A DNA stretch of 64,000 bases from Phragmites australis (taxonomy: Eukaryota; Streptophyta; Magnoliopsida; Poales; Poaceae), in the NCBI RefSeq assembly GCF_958298935.1, contig NC_084922.1, positions 18,540,501 through 18,604,500 of the forward strand, given 5' to 3'. Below are positions 1-9,155 of this stretch, one piece after another. Numbering within the stretch: the first letter of the stretch is position 1; each line of letters begins with the position of its first letter. The position numbers and the translations under genes are program-made. The notes below the pieces were generated by a model, which searched no databases, was not told the origin of the DNA, and saw only the letters and a list, made by a program, of their open reading frames with translations.

Positions 1-1018
1 ACTTAATTGTTGGTTTGATGAACATGAGCTTCGGTAAGGTTGATCTGGTCGATGTTGTGGAAGCAGCTCCTCGTATGTAGTCGACATCGAGGAAGTAGTC
101 GAAGACGAGAACGTACTAGATGTCACAGTCACCGAGCGGTCGCGCTGAGCATTGCGCAAAAACCTGATTGCCACCCATGCAAATCTCTATGTGGCACTGG
201 TTTTGGAGATCCCGTTCTTCTCCTCGGTGCACGCTGAGAGAAGAGGATGGCAAGGTCACGACAGCGAACCAAGTAGTGTAGCAGCGAGCGGGAAGAGAAA
301 TGAAGAAAATTGTGGAGATCGAAAAATCAGAGTGCTCCCCAGGACGTCTTCTGGTTCTCATATAGCCATAAATATGGCCATTTCTGTCAGCCACAAATGG
401 TAATTAAATCAGACGTTTCAATTTCATTAGATTGTTAGAAAAAACTACCATATTTACAAATTCAAATAGAATCATCATAATAAAAAGAAAAAGAATATTG
501 TACGATTGGATACCATATTTATATATACGCATCACACACGTCGTAAGTCACGAGTCACTCGATTTTTCACGTGAAAAATGCACACGTGCGTGCGTGTGTA
601 TAGCCAAAGTCCCTCTTCTTTCTCTCTCCTATATGTTTCAATTTTAGATAAAGAAAATAGCTATTTAAGCATGTTTAAATTTTCTTAAACTAAGTAATAT
701 GAGATTAAAGTGTGTATGTTTTGAAATTTAATGAATGAGCCATAAATAGGCCAAGTTCCAAGTCAAAGCTGCCATGGTGACCAACCCATGTTCAGTTGCC
801 ACGTTAGACGCCCAATAAGCGCCAAGTGTGCTAGGATATGCCATTACTAACACCTATGAGCAAACATTTTTCTCTCACACACATATATATAGAGAGAGAG
901 CAGAGCACTGCCATTTCATTTAAGAGAGGAAAGCAAGCCAAGTTTTGCAAGGAATGATTACATAAATAACTAAAAGACGCCTCTAGGTGTAGCATGATGA
1001 ATAGATAAAAAATTATAG
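1..1018. other. Intergenic sequence, no gene recognised
   Basis: The first 400 bases have moderate GC content and are open in several frames, but none of the translations resembles a known protein. The rest is AT-rich. A short CA/TA/GA simple run lies near 880-900. No promoter, RNA gene or coding exon can be supported here. Confidence 0.5.
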
Positions 1019-1435
1019 GCATGGTTGGTTGTCTATATGTGGTGTTGCTCTGGACCGTATATGTAGGCTAAGGGGAAGCAGGTTGAACGGAATCATATTT
1101 GTTGAAAAGAATAGCGTTTGGTTGGTTATATCTTTTTTAATAGGCTGAGCTGAGTTTCTGCTTGGTTGACTGAATCTGATTTTACATGAGCGGATGCAAG
1201 GGCTGAGATTCTGATTGATTGCTTGCATGATTATGATTTTATGATACTGATAAGTGGATCCGTTTGTATGAGCAGATACAAGAGCCTGCATTCGCTGGGC
1301 TAGACTGCGTGCGTACATTTGCATCCGTCGGGCTAGACTGGAATAGTGTATGATGATAAACTAAATACGTTTCTTTTTGAGATTATACGCATTCGTCGAG
1401 CTAGGATTCATTCATGTGGGCAACCAATCACACCC
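1019..1435. repeat. MITE-like repeat, copy A
   Basis: This is the first of three diverged copies of one repeat (others at 1440-1796 and 2621-3079). Shared internal phrases include a 'TGACTGAATCTGA' block, 'CATGAGCGGATG', a 'TGATACTGA-AAGT' block and 'GGGCTAGACTG'. The ends are inverted versions of a GGTTGGTT / AACCAATC motif. No protein is encoded. The end motif resembles Tourist-type (PIF/Harbinger) termini, but no clear target duplication is visible, so the class is uncertain. Confidence 0.6.
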
Positions 1436-1439
1436 TATC

Positions 1440-1796
1440 GATGCGTTTGGTTGCTCGAACAGAGTTTTTTTGAGCTATATTGTATAAAGAAGAGTGTTTG
1501 TTTGATTGTATCTGTCTGAATAGTCTGAACTGATTTTTTTTTTTTTGTTGACTGAATCTAAGGTCACATGAGTGGATGTCAGAGTTAAGATTGTGATTGG
1601 TTACTCGTATGAAGATGATTTTGTGACACTGACAAGTGGGCTCGTCTGTATGAGTAGATGTAGCCGGGATGAGACTGTATATTTAAATCCACTCATGCAG
1701 CGAAAACAGTAGATACAGGCAATAAAATATGCTTCTTTCTGAGATTATGTACATCTACCGAGCTAGGCTGAAAATTCAGATAACCAAATACATCCT
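1440..1796. repeat. MITE-like repeat, copy B
   Basis: Second copy of the same repeat, lying directly after copy A in the same orientation. It begins with a GCGTTTGGTTG motif and ends with the inverted form AACCAAATACATCC. It carries the same internal blocks and a long T run near 1,535. It appears non-coding. Confidence 0.6.
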
Positions 1797-2620
1797 ATGT
1801 GATCTTTGGGCTTCTGCACGTCCTCCTTAGAAGTATCTCATCCTTGATGAGCTGAATACTTGACTCGGAAGTTGCGAATGTCCTTCAAACACCCTCTGAT
1901 TTTGCTCTTTCTAGATGTTCCAGGTCATATATATCATGATTACTGCTATGTAGGGATACAAGTGGATATCTAATGAATGGTTCTGAGTTATTACTTAGTT
2001 CATTTTTTGCATAACTTAATTAAGTGGAAGTGAATTTCTAGTTCATTACTTAGCACCTAATGATCCAAAAAATAAAAAACTGACATCCTACTGCTGTGTT
2101 TCTCTTCTGCTTAGATGTGAGATGTATCAAAGATGATTGCCACCACTGTGCTATCGATTGCTCATCTGTAGGGGGTGATACCACATTGTTTGTTCACTCA
2201 TCTACCTCGTCCCAGACTTCCCGCGCAAAACTGCAGTGCAAACATAGATGGACAATGGTCTCTTGTTCCTGCTCACAAAGCAAACAAACTGGGTTGCAAG
2301 GCCAATTGCGCATAATGAGCTTGTCTACCTTCAGAATTTTGCTCTGAACTTACAGCCAGGCAAATAACTTTTGTTTTCCTTCAAACTGCGCCTCTCGAAA
2401 CAGCCTTAGCACAAATTCAACCATTTGCTCTATGGTTTCCATTCTACATAAGCCTCTTGTCCAATTCTGATTATTCTGGTTCTGTATATCCTCTTGGACA
2501 ATCTTGTTCTTGTGCCATGTCACCTTGTATAAGCTAGGGGCTAGATCCATCGGAGCCTGACCATTAAGCCAGCTAGAGTGTCAGAACCGTACCTTCCCTC
2601 CATCTCCAAGAATCACACAT

Positions 2621-3079
2621 GGTGTGTTTGGTTCCGCCGATCACGTTTTATAGGGTTGCATCGTATAAGTATACTGAGAGGAAGTAGATTGAGTTGAGTC
2701 GTATTTATTAAAAAAAAAGAGTGTTTGGTTAATTGGTTGTATTTATCTGGACATACCCAGCTGAGTTTGTGTTTGATTGACTGAATCTGAGACCGCATGA
2801 GCGGATGTAAAATATTATTGGTTACCTGTACGAAGATGATTTTGTGATACTGAAAAGTAAGCCTGCCTGCATGAGCAGATGCATAGTCTGCATCTGTTAG
2901 GCTAGGTTGCGGAGTGAAACTCGAATCGAGCTTCACTCCTAGGCCAGGATGATACCGTGTATTTGCACTTGCCGAGTTAGGCTGCAACAATAGATGCAGG
3001 CAACTGAACGGGCTTCTTTTCAGGATTCTACATATTTGTTGGGCCAGAATGAGAGAGATACAGAGAACCAAACACATCC
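2621..3079. repeat. MITE-like repeat, copy C, inside the LINE
   Basis: Third and longest copy of the repeat at 1,019-1,796. Its terminal inverted repeats are the clearest of the three: GGTGTGTTTGGTTC at the left and GAACCAAACACATCC at the right. LINE coding sequence lies on both sides (the 'PWIGTAMPCDVADK' block to the right, the 'LNGQAPMDLAPSLYK' block to the left), so this copy inserted into an existing LINE. Confidence 0.7.
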
Positions 3080-3329
3080 ACAAGTGGTAGCTAAGAATAT
3101 TTATTTGTCAGCTACATCACATGGCATCGCCGTGCCAATCCATGGTCTTCTGGGGTCGGTCTAATCGTACCACAACTAGCAAAACCTAAGAGCTCGGTTG
3201 TAGAGGTCAAGATCAAGGACACCGAGCCCACTAAATTCTTTGGCCGACATACTTGTTGCTGGTCGATAAGCCAACGATCACCATTGGCTTCTTATAGGCC
3301 CTTCCATAAGAAATTGAGAAAATTCCTTA

Positions 3330-4075
3330 TTTGCCATCTGAGTATAAGGTAATTTTCTATTTGCTATCCCACAAAATGAGCTTACTTATTTGCTACTATT
3401 TCTAATTTTTATTTTTCCTCATCACTACCATTTATTTGACCTATAGAAAAGACACATTTGCCCATAGAAAGGAGAAAATTGTACTTATATGCATAAATCG
3501 TACTTAATTTTTTTAGTTAGAAAATATTGTAAATATTAAACTAAATCATATTTAAAAAACAGTCACGACACTAATACATCCTCTGTAGTTCAGTCACCTT
3601 ATTATTTTATATCTATAATAGTAAACACAATAAATAAACACACTAAAATTATCTAAACAAAAGTTCCTACAACTTTAGTATTCACTAAAAAATTAATTCT
3701 AGCTTTTGCTATGACTAATCATAGTCACAAGTCTGCAAATAACATGACTTTAGCAATTCGTTTCTCCTAATCTATTCATCCAAATCCAGGGTTTAAAAAT
3801 CCTATGGAAGAATAAAAAAATGTCTACAACTCTCTAGTACATCAAAATCTAAGATTCGGTCTCTAATAAGCCCTAAACTTTGATTATCTTCTTCCGGTGG
3901 CCGTACCCCATGCCACCATCCTCTTTCCAAAGACAAATATTTGTCTTCTATGGACCAAATGAATGACAATGGCGAGGAAGAAATGGAAATTAAAAGCAAT
4001 AGAAAATAAAAAAGTTTATTTTGTGAGATGAAAGATAGAGAATTACCTTATCTTCTGATGATATATTGGGAATTA
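3330..4075. mobile_element. Non-autonomous DNA-transposon-like insertion in the LINE
   Basis: AT-rich, non-coding sequence interrupts the LINE between its 'KKWPIGQF' and 'GVLDLDLYNRAL' segments. The two ends are imperfect inverted repeats of about 25 bp sharing an ATAAGGTAATT core (near 3,345-3,360 and 4,040-4,060). No transposase or clear target duplication was found. It could be a MULE-type or other MITE. Confidence 0.5.
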
Positions 4076-4253
4076 CCTTATGGAATTTTCTGTAAGAAAT
4101 TCTGTCTGATCTTGTGAACTGCCCGATAGGCCATTTCTTAAGAACAAGACCATGAGGTGATAAGTTGGGATGGTGGAGAGGACTGAGTTTACTAATGTGA
4201 GTGTCCCAGTATGATTCATCAGCCTTCCTTTCCAAGCTGGTATAGGCTTGTTC

Positions 4254-4870
4254 TTAGTCTGCAGCTCTGTGGCGCACTGGTTGGAGTATTGATGCTTGCA
4301 TTTCTAGATCCAAGATTCGTAGCAGGGAATCAAGAGCAATGATGAATAACATGGGGGAGATGGGTCGCCTTGACTTAGGCGTGTCCAATGCTTGAAACTC
4401 TTGCCTCTTGAACCATTTAGCTGGGCCGGTGAGGAGGCAGTGGATAGAAGAATAGAGATCCATTGGCGCCACCTAATTCCAAAAGCAAGCTGCTGCAATA
4501 CTTCCATGAGGTAGTCCCACCGAACTGTGTCAAATGCTTTAGTGATATCAAGCTTGAGGAACAAAGATAGATTTTTTGCCCGGTGTAGCTCTTTGATGAG
4601 ATTTTGAATGTACAGAAAGTTATCGTGTATGCTTCTCTTCTTAATAAACACACTTTGGCCATGGGACACCAAATCACCAAAGCAAGAAGGCAGCCGCTTA
4701 GCCAAGAGTTTAGATATTATTTTAGCCACCCCATGTGTGAGACTTACGGGTCTAAAATCAACAACTGCTTCGGGCATTAGACTTCTGCGTGTGTGGCTTA
4801 ATTCTAACCTAATCACATGAACAACAAGATGCAGAATTAGGTGGGTCTGATCTTGATTAGAATATACCAT
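4254..4870 (-). pseudogene. LINE reverse transcriptase fragment
   Basis: The minus-strand translation carries reverse-transcriptase blocks typical of plant L1 elements: a 'DFRPVSL' block, 'KRSIHDNFLYIQNLI', 'LFLKLDITKAFDTVRWDYL' with the first catalytic aspartate region, and 'GSRGKSFKHWTRLSQGDPSPP'. After 'QGDP' the reading continues in a second frame ('RPISPMLFIIALDSLL'), so a frameshift is present, and the later YADD catalytic block is missing. The product would have made cDNA from LINE RNA in the nucleus. This copy cannot do so. Confidence 0.8.
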
Positions 4871-4962
4871 CTATTGAGGTCTTCACAGAATAATGTAGAG
4901 CCGCGATAGGGTATTGTACTTTGATGAAGAAACCCATAGACATCCGGTGTAGTCATTCTCGT

Positions 4963-5242
4963 TGAGGTCGTCGGTGCACGAGCGCTACAAAAATATCATC
5001 GGCAATATTGCCAGCGATAGCCATGACCTTTGGCCACCAGAGCACCACAAGGTGATCGGGACGTGTATGAGGGTGTTGAGTACATGGGCAGAGTGATCCC
5101 AGGTCGTCAGCTCCCTCGGTTTTATATGGCGCTGGTGGACAAGACCACTAACCAAATTAGTTGGATAGGGCCACCCATCATGACGTGTGTGGTTAGGACC
5201 CGGTTTAGGTTAGTTAGGATGTGGAGCCGAGATCAACTAACA
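4963..5242 (-). repeat. Copia-type LTR (3' LTR, minus strand)
   Basis: On the minus strand the segment starts TGTTAG directly after a purine tract (AGTGGGAGAA at 5,241-5,251) and ends in CA at 4,963. That gives a compact LTR of about 280 bp. A TATA-like ATATAAAA lies at about 5,120-5,128. A copia pol tail lies upstream on the same strand at 5,471-5,605. The partner LTR was not found. Confidence 0.55.
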
Positions 5243-5470
5243 TTCTCCCACTTGATTGAATGGCTTATCATGATCAATCCAAACTTAATAAAATGGCGCA
5301 CCAAGATAATACGGTCATAATAGCTATCAAAATGCCATTGGACCTCACAATCTATAGTGCACTACTTCATTTTGATATGGATAAAACTTATGCCTTAGGT
5401 TGGTTTCTCTCTTTTGGTCCCTTATTTCCAGGATCATGAAACTGAGTTCTTAAAATAATTTATATTAGAA

Positions 5471-5605
5471 TCATAGACTATCAGATAAATCCATGCCAGC
5501 AACATGTTTTTTAAATATATTGGGTGGTAAGCCTTTGGTCAATGGGTCGATAAACATGGACTTTGTACTTATATTATATGCTTGTCGATGATTGGTGAAC
5601 CGCCA
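5471..5605 (-). pseudogene. Copia pol C-terminal remnant
   Basis: The minus-strand translation contains 'STKSMFIDPLTKGLPPNIF' followed by 'KKHVAGMDLSDSL' and a TGA stop at 5,473. This is the characteristic end of the Ty1/copia polyprotein after RNase H. Only the last 40 or so codons are left. About 220 bp of 3' untranslated sequence separates the stop from the purine tract and LTR, as expected for a copia 3' end. Confidence 0.7.
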
Positions 5606-5749
5606 TTCTTACGAACTAGTAGAAGAGGTAGGGGATGTTTCGAGTAGATGAATCAAAGAACACATAGAGAGGTTTTTATACAGGTCCATGCCTCCCTTAG
5701 GATAATAACCCTACATCCTATTTATCTTGTATTTGTAGGATCGAATATA

Positions 5750-7150
5750 CGCAAAATACCCAATCAGAGAGGGGGTGGGTGGGTGGGTGAATGATTGCGG
5801 AAACCAAATTCAAAGATTAACTCACCCGAATCTAAAATCAATTTAAACTTGGTATTCCACTCGAAATAGATTATACATGCTTTAGTATAAATGATGTAGA
5901 GAAAGATCCATTGGTCTGATTGCCTTTAAACTTGGACAGAAGAAACTAGATTTAAATACGGAACTATTCCAGCAAGGATTGAGTCAATCGGATATGTGGA
6001 TAAAAAATTATACCTAGTTGAAGCAGACTGTATCAACTAGAATCGAGTAGATCAAAACCTAGTCGAGTTGACCAAAAAGCTACTCGAGATCAAACCAAAG
6101 GCACTTGAAATTTTCTCAAATCAAACACTAAATATTCTAGCAAGGTTTTGTATGTATTAAACTAAGATGAAACTTGCTAAAATATGAAATTAATCAAAAA
6201 CCAAAACCAAGCACACAGAATATAGAATAGAGAGAAAGTTCTGAATTAGCAACTCATCAACTTACAAAACTTGATTTTCATTATATGGATGAGTTTATAA
6301 GATACCTCTCGAAAACATCCAACAAGTATTTTCACGAAATCCCAAAGCATCCCTCTCTAGAGTGTATCATTCTTTCTGTTGCATTGCTTACCCAATACAA
6401 CAGACATTTCTATTTATTGGATAGCCACACGCACAAATGTGACCGAATTGAACTACAACTCTAAGTCCTATTTAACCTGGTCTCTATCCTTCTCTAATCA
6501 CAAGAGGACAAATAACTTCCACTAATTAGCAAACAACTCTCACATAATCATGCATGCAACATCACCCATACATACAAGCATGTATGTAACCAACTCAAAG
6601 TCTGTCTCTGACACTAACTCTTGTCTCAAGTCCAGCCACCACGCGACTCCCTCGTGCCTGCTCTGACTCAAACACAAATTAGTTTTCACGTCCTTTCAGG
6701 ATCATATTGCCTCCTATGTCCATATGAAACCTTGTCTCTATATGCATTGTTCTCTCAGCTCGAACGTCCCGCATGACATCCTCTATCACTACGATCTCAG
6801 TTCTTCCTGAACCTAGTTGCCGAACCTCAATTCCTCTATGAACTTAGTTCGTCGATCTGTCTTTGACTACAATCGCCTTTGAGCAACACCTGCACATGAA
6901 TCAAATGAGTATGAGCAAAAGTCTTTCCCAACTTGACTTAAGATCAGTTCACACAACACCACACAAACTCCAAGCAAAACCAACACACTAATATAAGCAT
7001 ACCCAACTTCTGATAGTGCATCAAACCATTTATGCTATCTAAGCATATCAAAGCAATATCTTAGCAACTCATCACCATCCTAATGTCATTATGCTAAATC
7101 ACTTTACTCTGCCAATTTCATCATTTAAACCGATTTTCTCACATGATCTC
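5750..7150 (-). repeat. Old LTR-like sequence
   Basis: Non-coding and AT-rich. Its left edge carries the G-rich 'AGAGGGGGTG...GGTGAATG' block that marks the ends of many grass copia LTRs, here in minus-strand orientation. No partner LTR, primer site or coding region was found, so this is at best a solo or truncated LTR. The segment 5,606-5,749 between the pol remnant and this block has no recognisable feature. Confidence 0.35.
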
Positions 7151-7690
7151 ACAGTATTACTCTTTGAGATTGTTACAGAGAGGTGCGTGGCTAGCCTAGA
7201 TGAATCTAAACCTAGTCGGATGGCTCCCTTGTGTGTCGTCGTGGATATGCTAATACATATCTAAACTGCAGAAGGCTTGGAGGGACAAAGCTTCTGTAGG
7301 ATTCAATGGCGCGTTGTGTCTTCTAATGACTTGTCCTCCGTAGAGTCCCATGGCTCCGTATATAAAGGGGTCGTCGTATGGTGTGGAGTCCTTCCTTCCT
7401 ATTGTTAGAGATAAACTTCTCTGTTTACAAGATATCCTGGGTATCTACAAGTAGTTTTCATGCGTCTAGTGATTCCCTTCTCAAAGATAAAGCCTCTCAC
7501 CAATACATGAAATGAGGCTTTGATGGATCAAAGATCTAGTCAATAAAGATAAACATTTTGATAGACCGTGTCATCGAGTAGAAGTCAAATTCCTAATTAG
7601 GATGGTCTATCTAACTAGATTCTCGCGATCCTTAGGCTATCTATTCGAGGTTTTGAACACCTCCGATTTCTCACGTGAGCCCTCGAGAAG
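7151..7690. other. Left flank of the young retrotransposon, possible older LTR
   Basis: Non-coding. It holds a TATA-like TATATAAAGGGG near 7,357 followed by about 330 bp rich in CT, which would fit an old LTR promoter and R region. It forms the target into which the young element at 7,696 inserted. No gene is seen. Confidence 0.3.
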
Positions 7691-7695
7691 GTATT
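7691..7695. repeat. Target-site duplication (left), GTATT
   Basis: GTATT precedes the 5' LTR and is repeated exactly at 22,187-22,191 after the 3' LTR. A 5-bp direct duplication is the normal footprint of Ty3/gypsy integration and fixes both outer boundaries of the element. Confidence 0.9.
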
Positions 7696-7893
7696 TGTCG
7701 GTGTATCAGGAACCAGGGGTCCCTGAGTCCCGAGACTGGGCCGGCCATCCGCCACGCGTCACCATCCCGCGAGGTCCACCCTGCAAGATAAGAAGAAGCT
7801 AAGTCCCGGGAGAAGGTGCTCGGGGCCGCCGCCTCTAGTTCCCGAGCACCCTAGTTCCCCGATGATCCGCAGAGCCCAAATACCAGGAAGGAA

Positions 7894-8186
7894 GTGCTCG
7901 GGAGAGAGTGCTCAGGGCTGCACGTGGCAGCCCCCGAGGACTCGGTTCCCCGAAGGTCCCGCCAAAGTGCTCGGGAGAGAGTGCTCGGGGCTGCACGTGG
8001 CAGCCCCCGAGGACTCGGTGCCCCGAGGGTCCCACCGAAGTGCTCGGGAGAGAGTGCTCGGGGCTGCACGTGGCAGCCCCCGAGGACTCGGTTCCCCGAA
8101 GGTCCCGCCAAAAGTGCTCGGGAGAGAGTGCTCGGGGCTGCACGTGGCAGCCCCCGAGGACTCGGTGCCCTGAAGGTTCGCGCAAG
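7894..8186 (+). repeat. 73-bp tandem array in 5' LTR, 4 copies
   Basis: Four head-to-tail 73-bp units, each starting GTGCTCGGGAGAGAGTG. Each unit contains a near-perfect palindrome, CTCGGGGCTGC / GCAGCCCCCGAG, around CACGTGGC, which is the plant G-box/ABRE core bound by bZIP factors. The array lies about 480 bp upstream of the LTR TATA box, so it sits in the enhancer part of U3. The 3' LTR has seven units. Confidence 0.9.
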
Positions 8187-8668
8187 ATCGTCCGACGACT
8201 CGAAGAGTCCCATCGTTGGGGTGTCAGCCAGTCAAAGGCCCAATACCGCATTTAATGGGCACGCGCGGCCTGACATCCTGACATCCTGACATTCTCAGCT
8301 GCCCACGCCCCAATGTCAGACCCTACCATGCACTGGCAGGGGGGCGTGGGTCCATTAAATGCATGGGTCCCGTCCCGTTTCACCCGGGTGCCTCGGGATA
8401 ACGTTGCCAGAATCGAAGCGCTCCGCCTGCCACCCTGCCCTGGCAGAAGAACAAGACAGGGTGGGCGCACCGGGCACCTCTGAGGCTGCCCGGTGGGCCC
8501 CCTCAATGGCGCCGAAGGGCCTCCACAATGGCGGGTGGTCGGATGCGCGCCGCATTTTTCCACCGTCCCTGTCACTTCGCCAAGACGGAATGATGATGCC
8601 TTTCTCCGTGGCGCCTTGGCACTCGTACCCCCTCTTTCCCATTCAGGATATGTTGAGGTCGGCGCGCC

Positions 8669-8675
8669 TATAAAA
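8669..8675 (+). promoter_or_regulatory. LTR TATA box
   Basis: TATAAAA in the context GCGCGCCTATAAAAGG. The same box is at 21,764-21,770 in the 3' LTR. It is the only strong TATA box in this LTR and probably sets the start of the genomic RNA a few tens of bases downstream. Confidence 0.75.
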
Positions 8676-9092
8676 GGAAAGGATGAAGAACACGTAAAAG
8701 GTGTGCAAAAAAAGAGCAAAAAAGGTGAAGAAAAGAAAAGCCCGACAACGCCCACGCTTGAACCAGCTCAAGCCGAGCTAGAACACGAGAGCCTCAAGTT
8801 CTCTGTAAACAGTTCTCCCCTGTAACCAGATACATCCTTGAAGAATTCCCTTCAAGGATAGATATAGCACTCACACAGGAGTAGGGTGTTACGCCTCCGT
8901 GCGGCCCGAACCTGTCTAAACCCCGGTACATCCATTTTTCTCGCACTAGGGCGATCATCTCCCACCTGCCACTGCATTTGTTTCCGTTCCCGCTTATTTT
9001 CCAAACAAGCTTATCCAGGATCATCCCCCCAGCCGAATCTCTAAAAAGGGGTCTCTCGGGATCCCTGCGACAGGAGTTCATCCTCCGACAGC

Positions 9093-9110
9093 TGGCGCGC
9101 CAGGTAGGGG
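9093..9110 (+). other. Primer-binding site, tRNA-Arg-like
   Basis: TGGCGCGCCAGGTAGGGG starts 2 bp after the 5' LTR. It is complementary to a tRNA 3' end of the form CCCCTACCTGGCGCGCCA, which from memory matches plant tRNA-Arg (CCU type). The identity of the tRNA has not been checked against a tRNA set. Confidence 0.7.
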
Positions 9111-9155
9111 GGAATATCCCTGGATTGTTTGTTTCACTTTTTTCCACAGGAAAAG

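Larger units (their letters stand above)
1840..4962 (-). mobile_element. Decayed LINE (L1-type non-LTR retrotransposon), interrupted
   Basis: Read on the minus strand, the pieces follow the order of a plant L1 ORF2: reverse transcriptase (4,870 to 4,254), the connecting region with 'WKGRLMNHTGTLTLVNS' and 'LGVLDLDLYNRAL' phrases (about 4,250-4,095 and 3,320-3,080), then the C-terminal region with a zf-RVT-type zinc-binding segment around 2,340-2,220 (CLLCEQ...HLCLHC), and a terminal 'WNI-KEQNQRVFEGH' block near 1,900. The order implies one element. It is split by a MITE-like repeat (2,621-3,079) and by a roughly 750-bp insertion (about 3,330-4,075). Many stops and frame changes make it a fossil. 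The 5' part and ORF1 were not found; a copia LTR begins at 4,963. Confidence 0.8.
7696..9090 (+). repeat. 5' LTR
   Basis: 1,395 bp, beginning TGTCGG and ending CCGACA (6-bp inverted ends). U3 holds four copies of a 73-bp repeat (7,894-8,186). The TATA box is at 8,669. The 3' LTR matches throughout, apart from three extra repeat copies, about 11 transitions and one A-run indel. Confidence 0.93.

Noticed and set aside
40..403. Overlapping short frames at the window start
   Set aside because: Two plus frames and one minus frame overlap with no family resemblance or splice context; none can be supported as a gene.
7862..8289. Long open frames through the LTR tandem array, both strands
   Set aside because: A 73-bp unit shifts frame each copy, so open frames arise automatically on both strands; the translations are repeat text with no protein family.
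9093..9110. tRNA gene
   Set aside because: Only an 18-base match to a tRNA 3' end directly after an LTR, without the rest of a cloverleaf; it is a primer-binding site. The same holds for 42,554-42,566.
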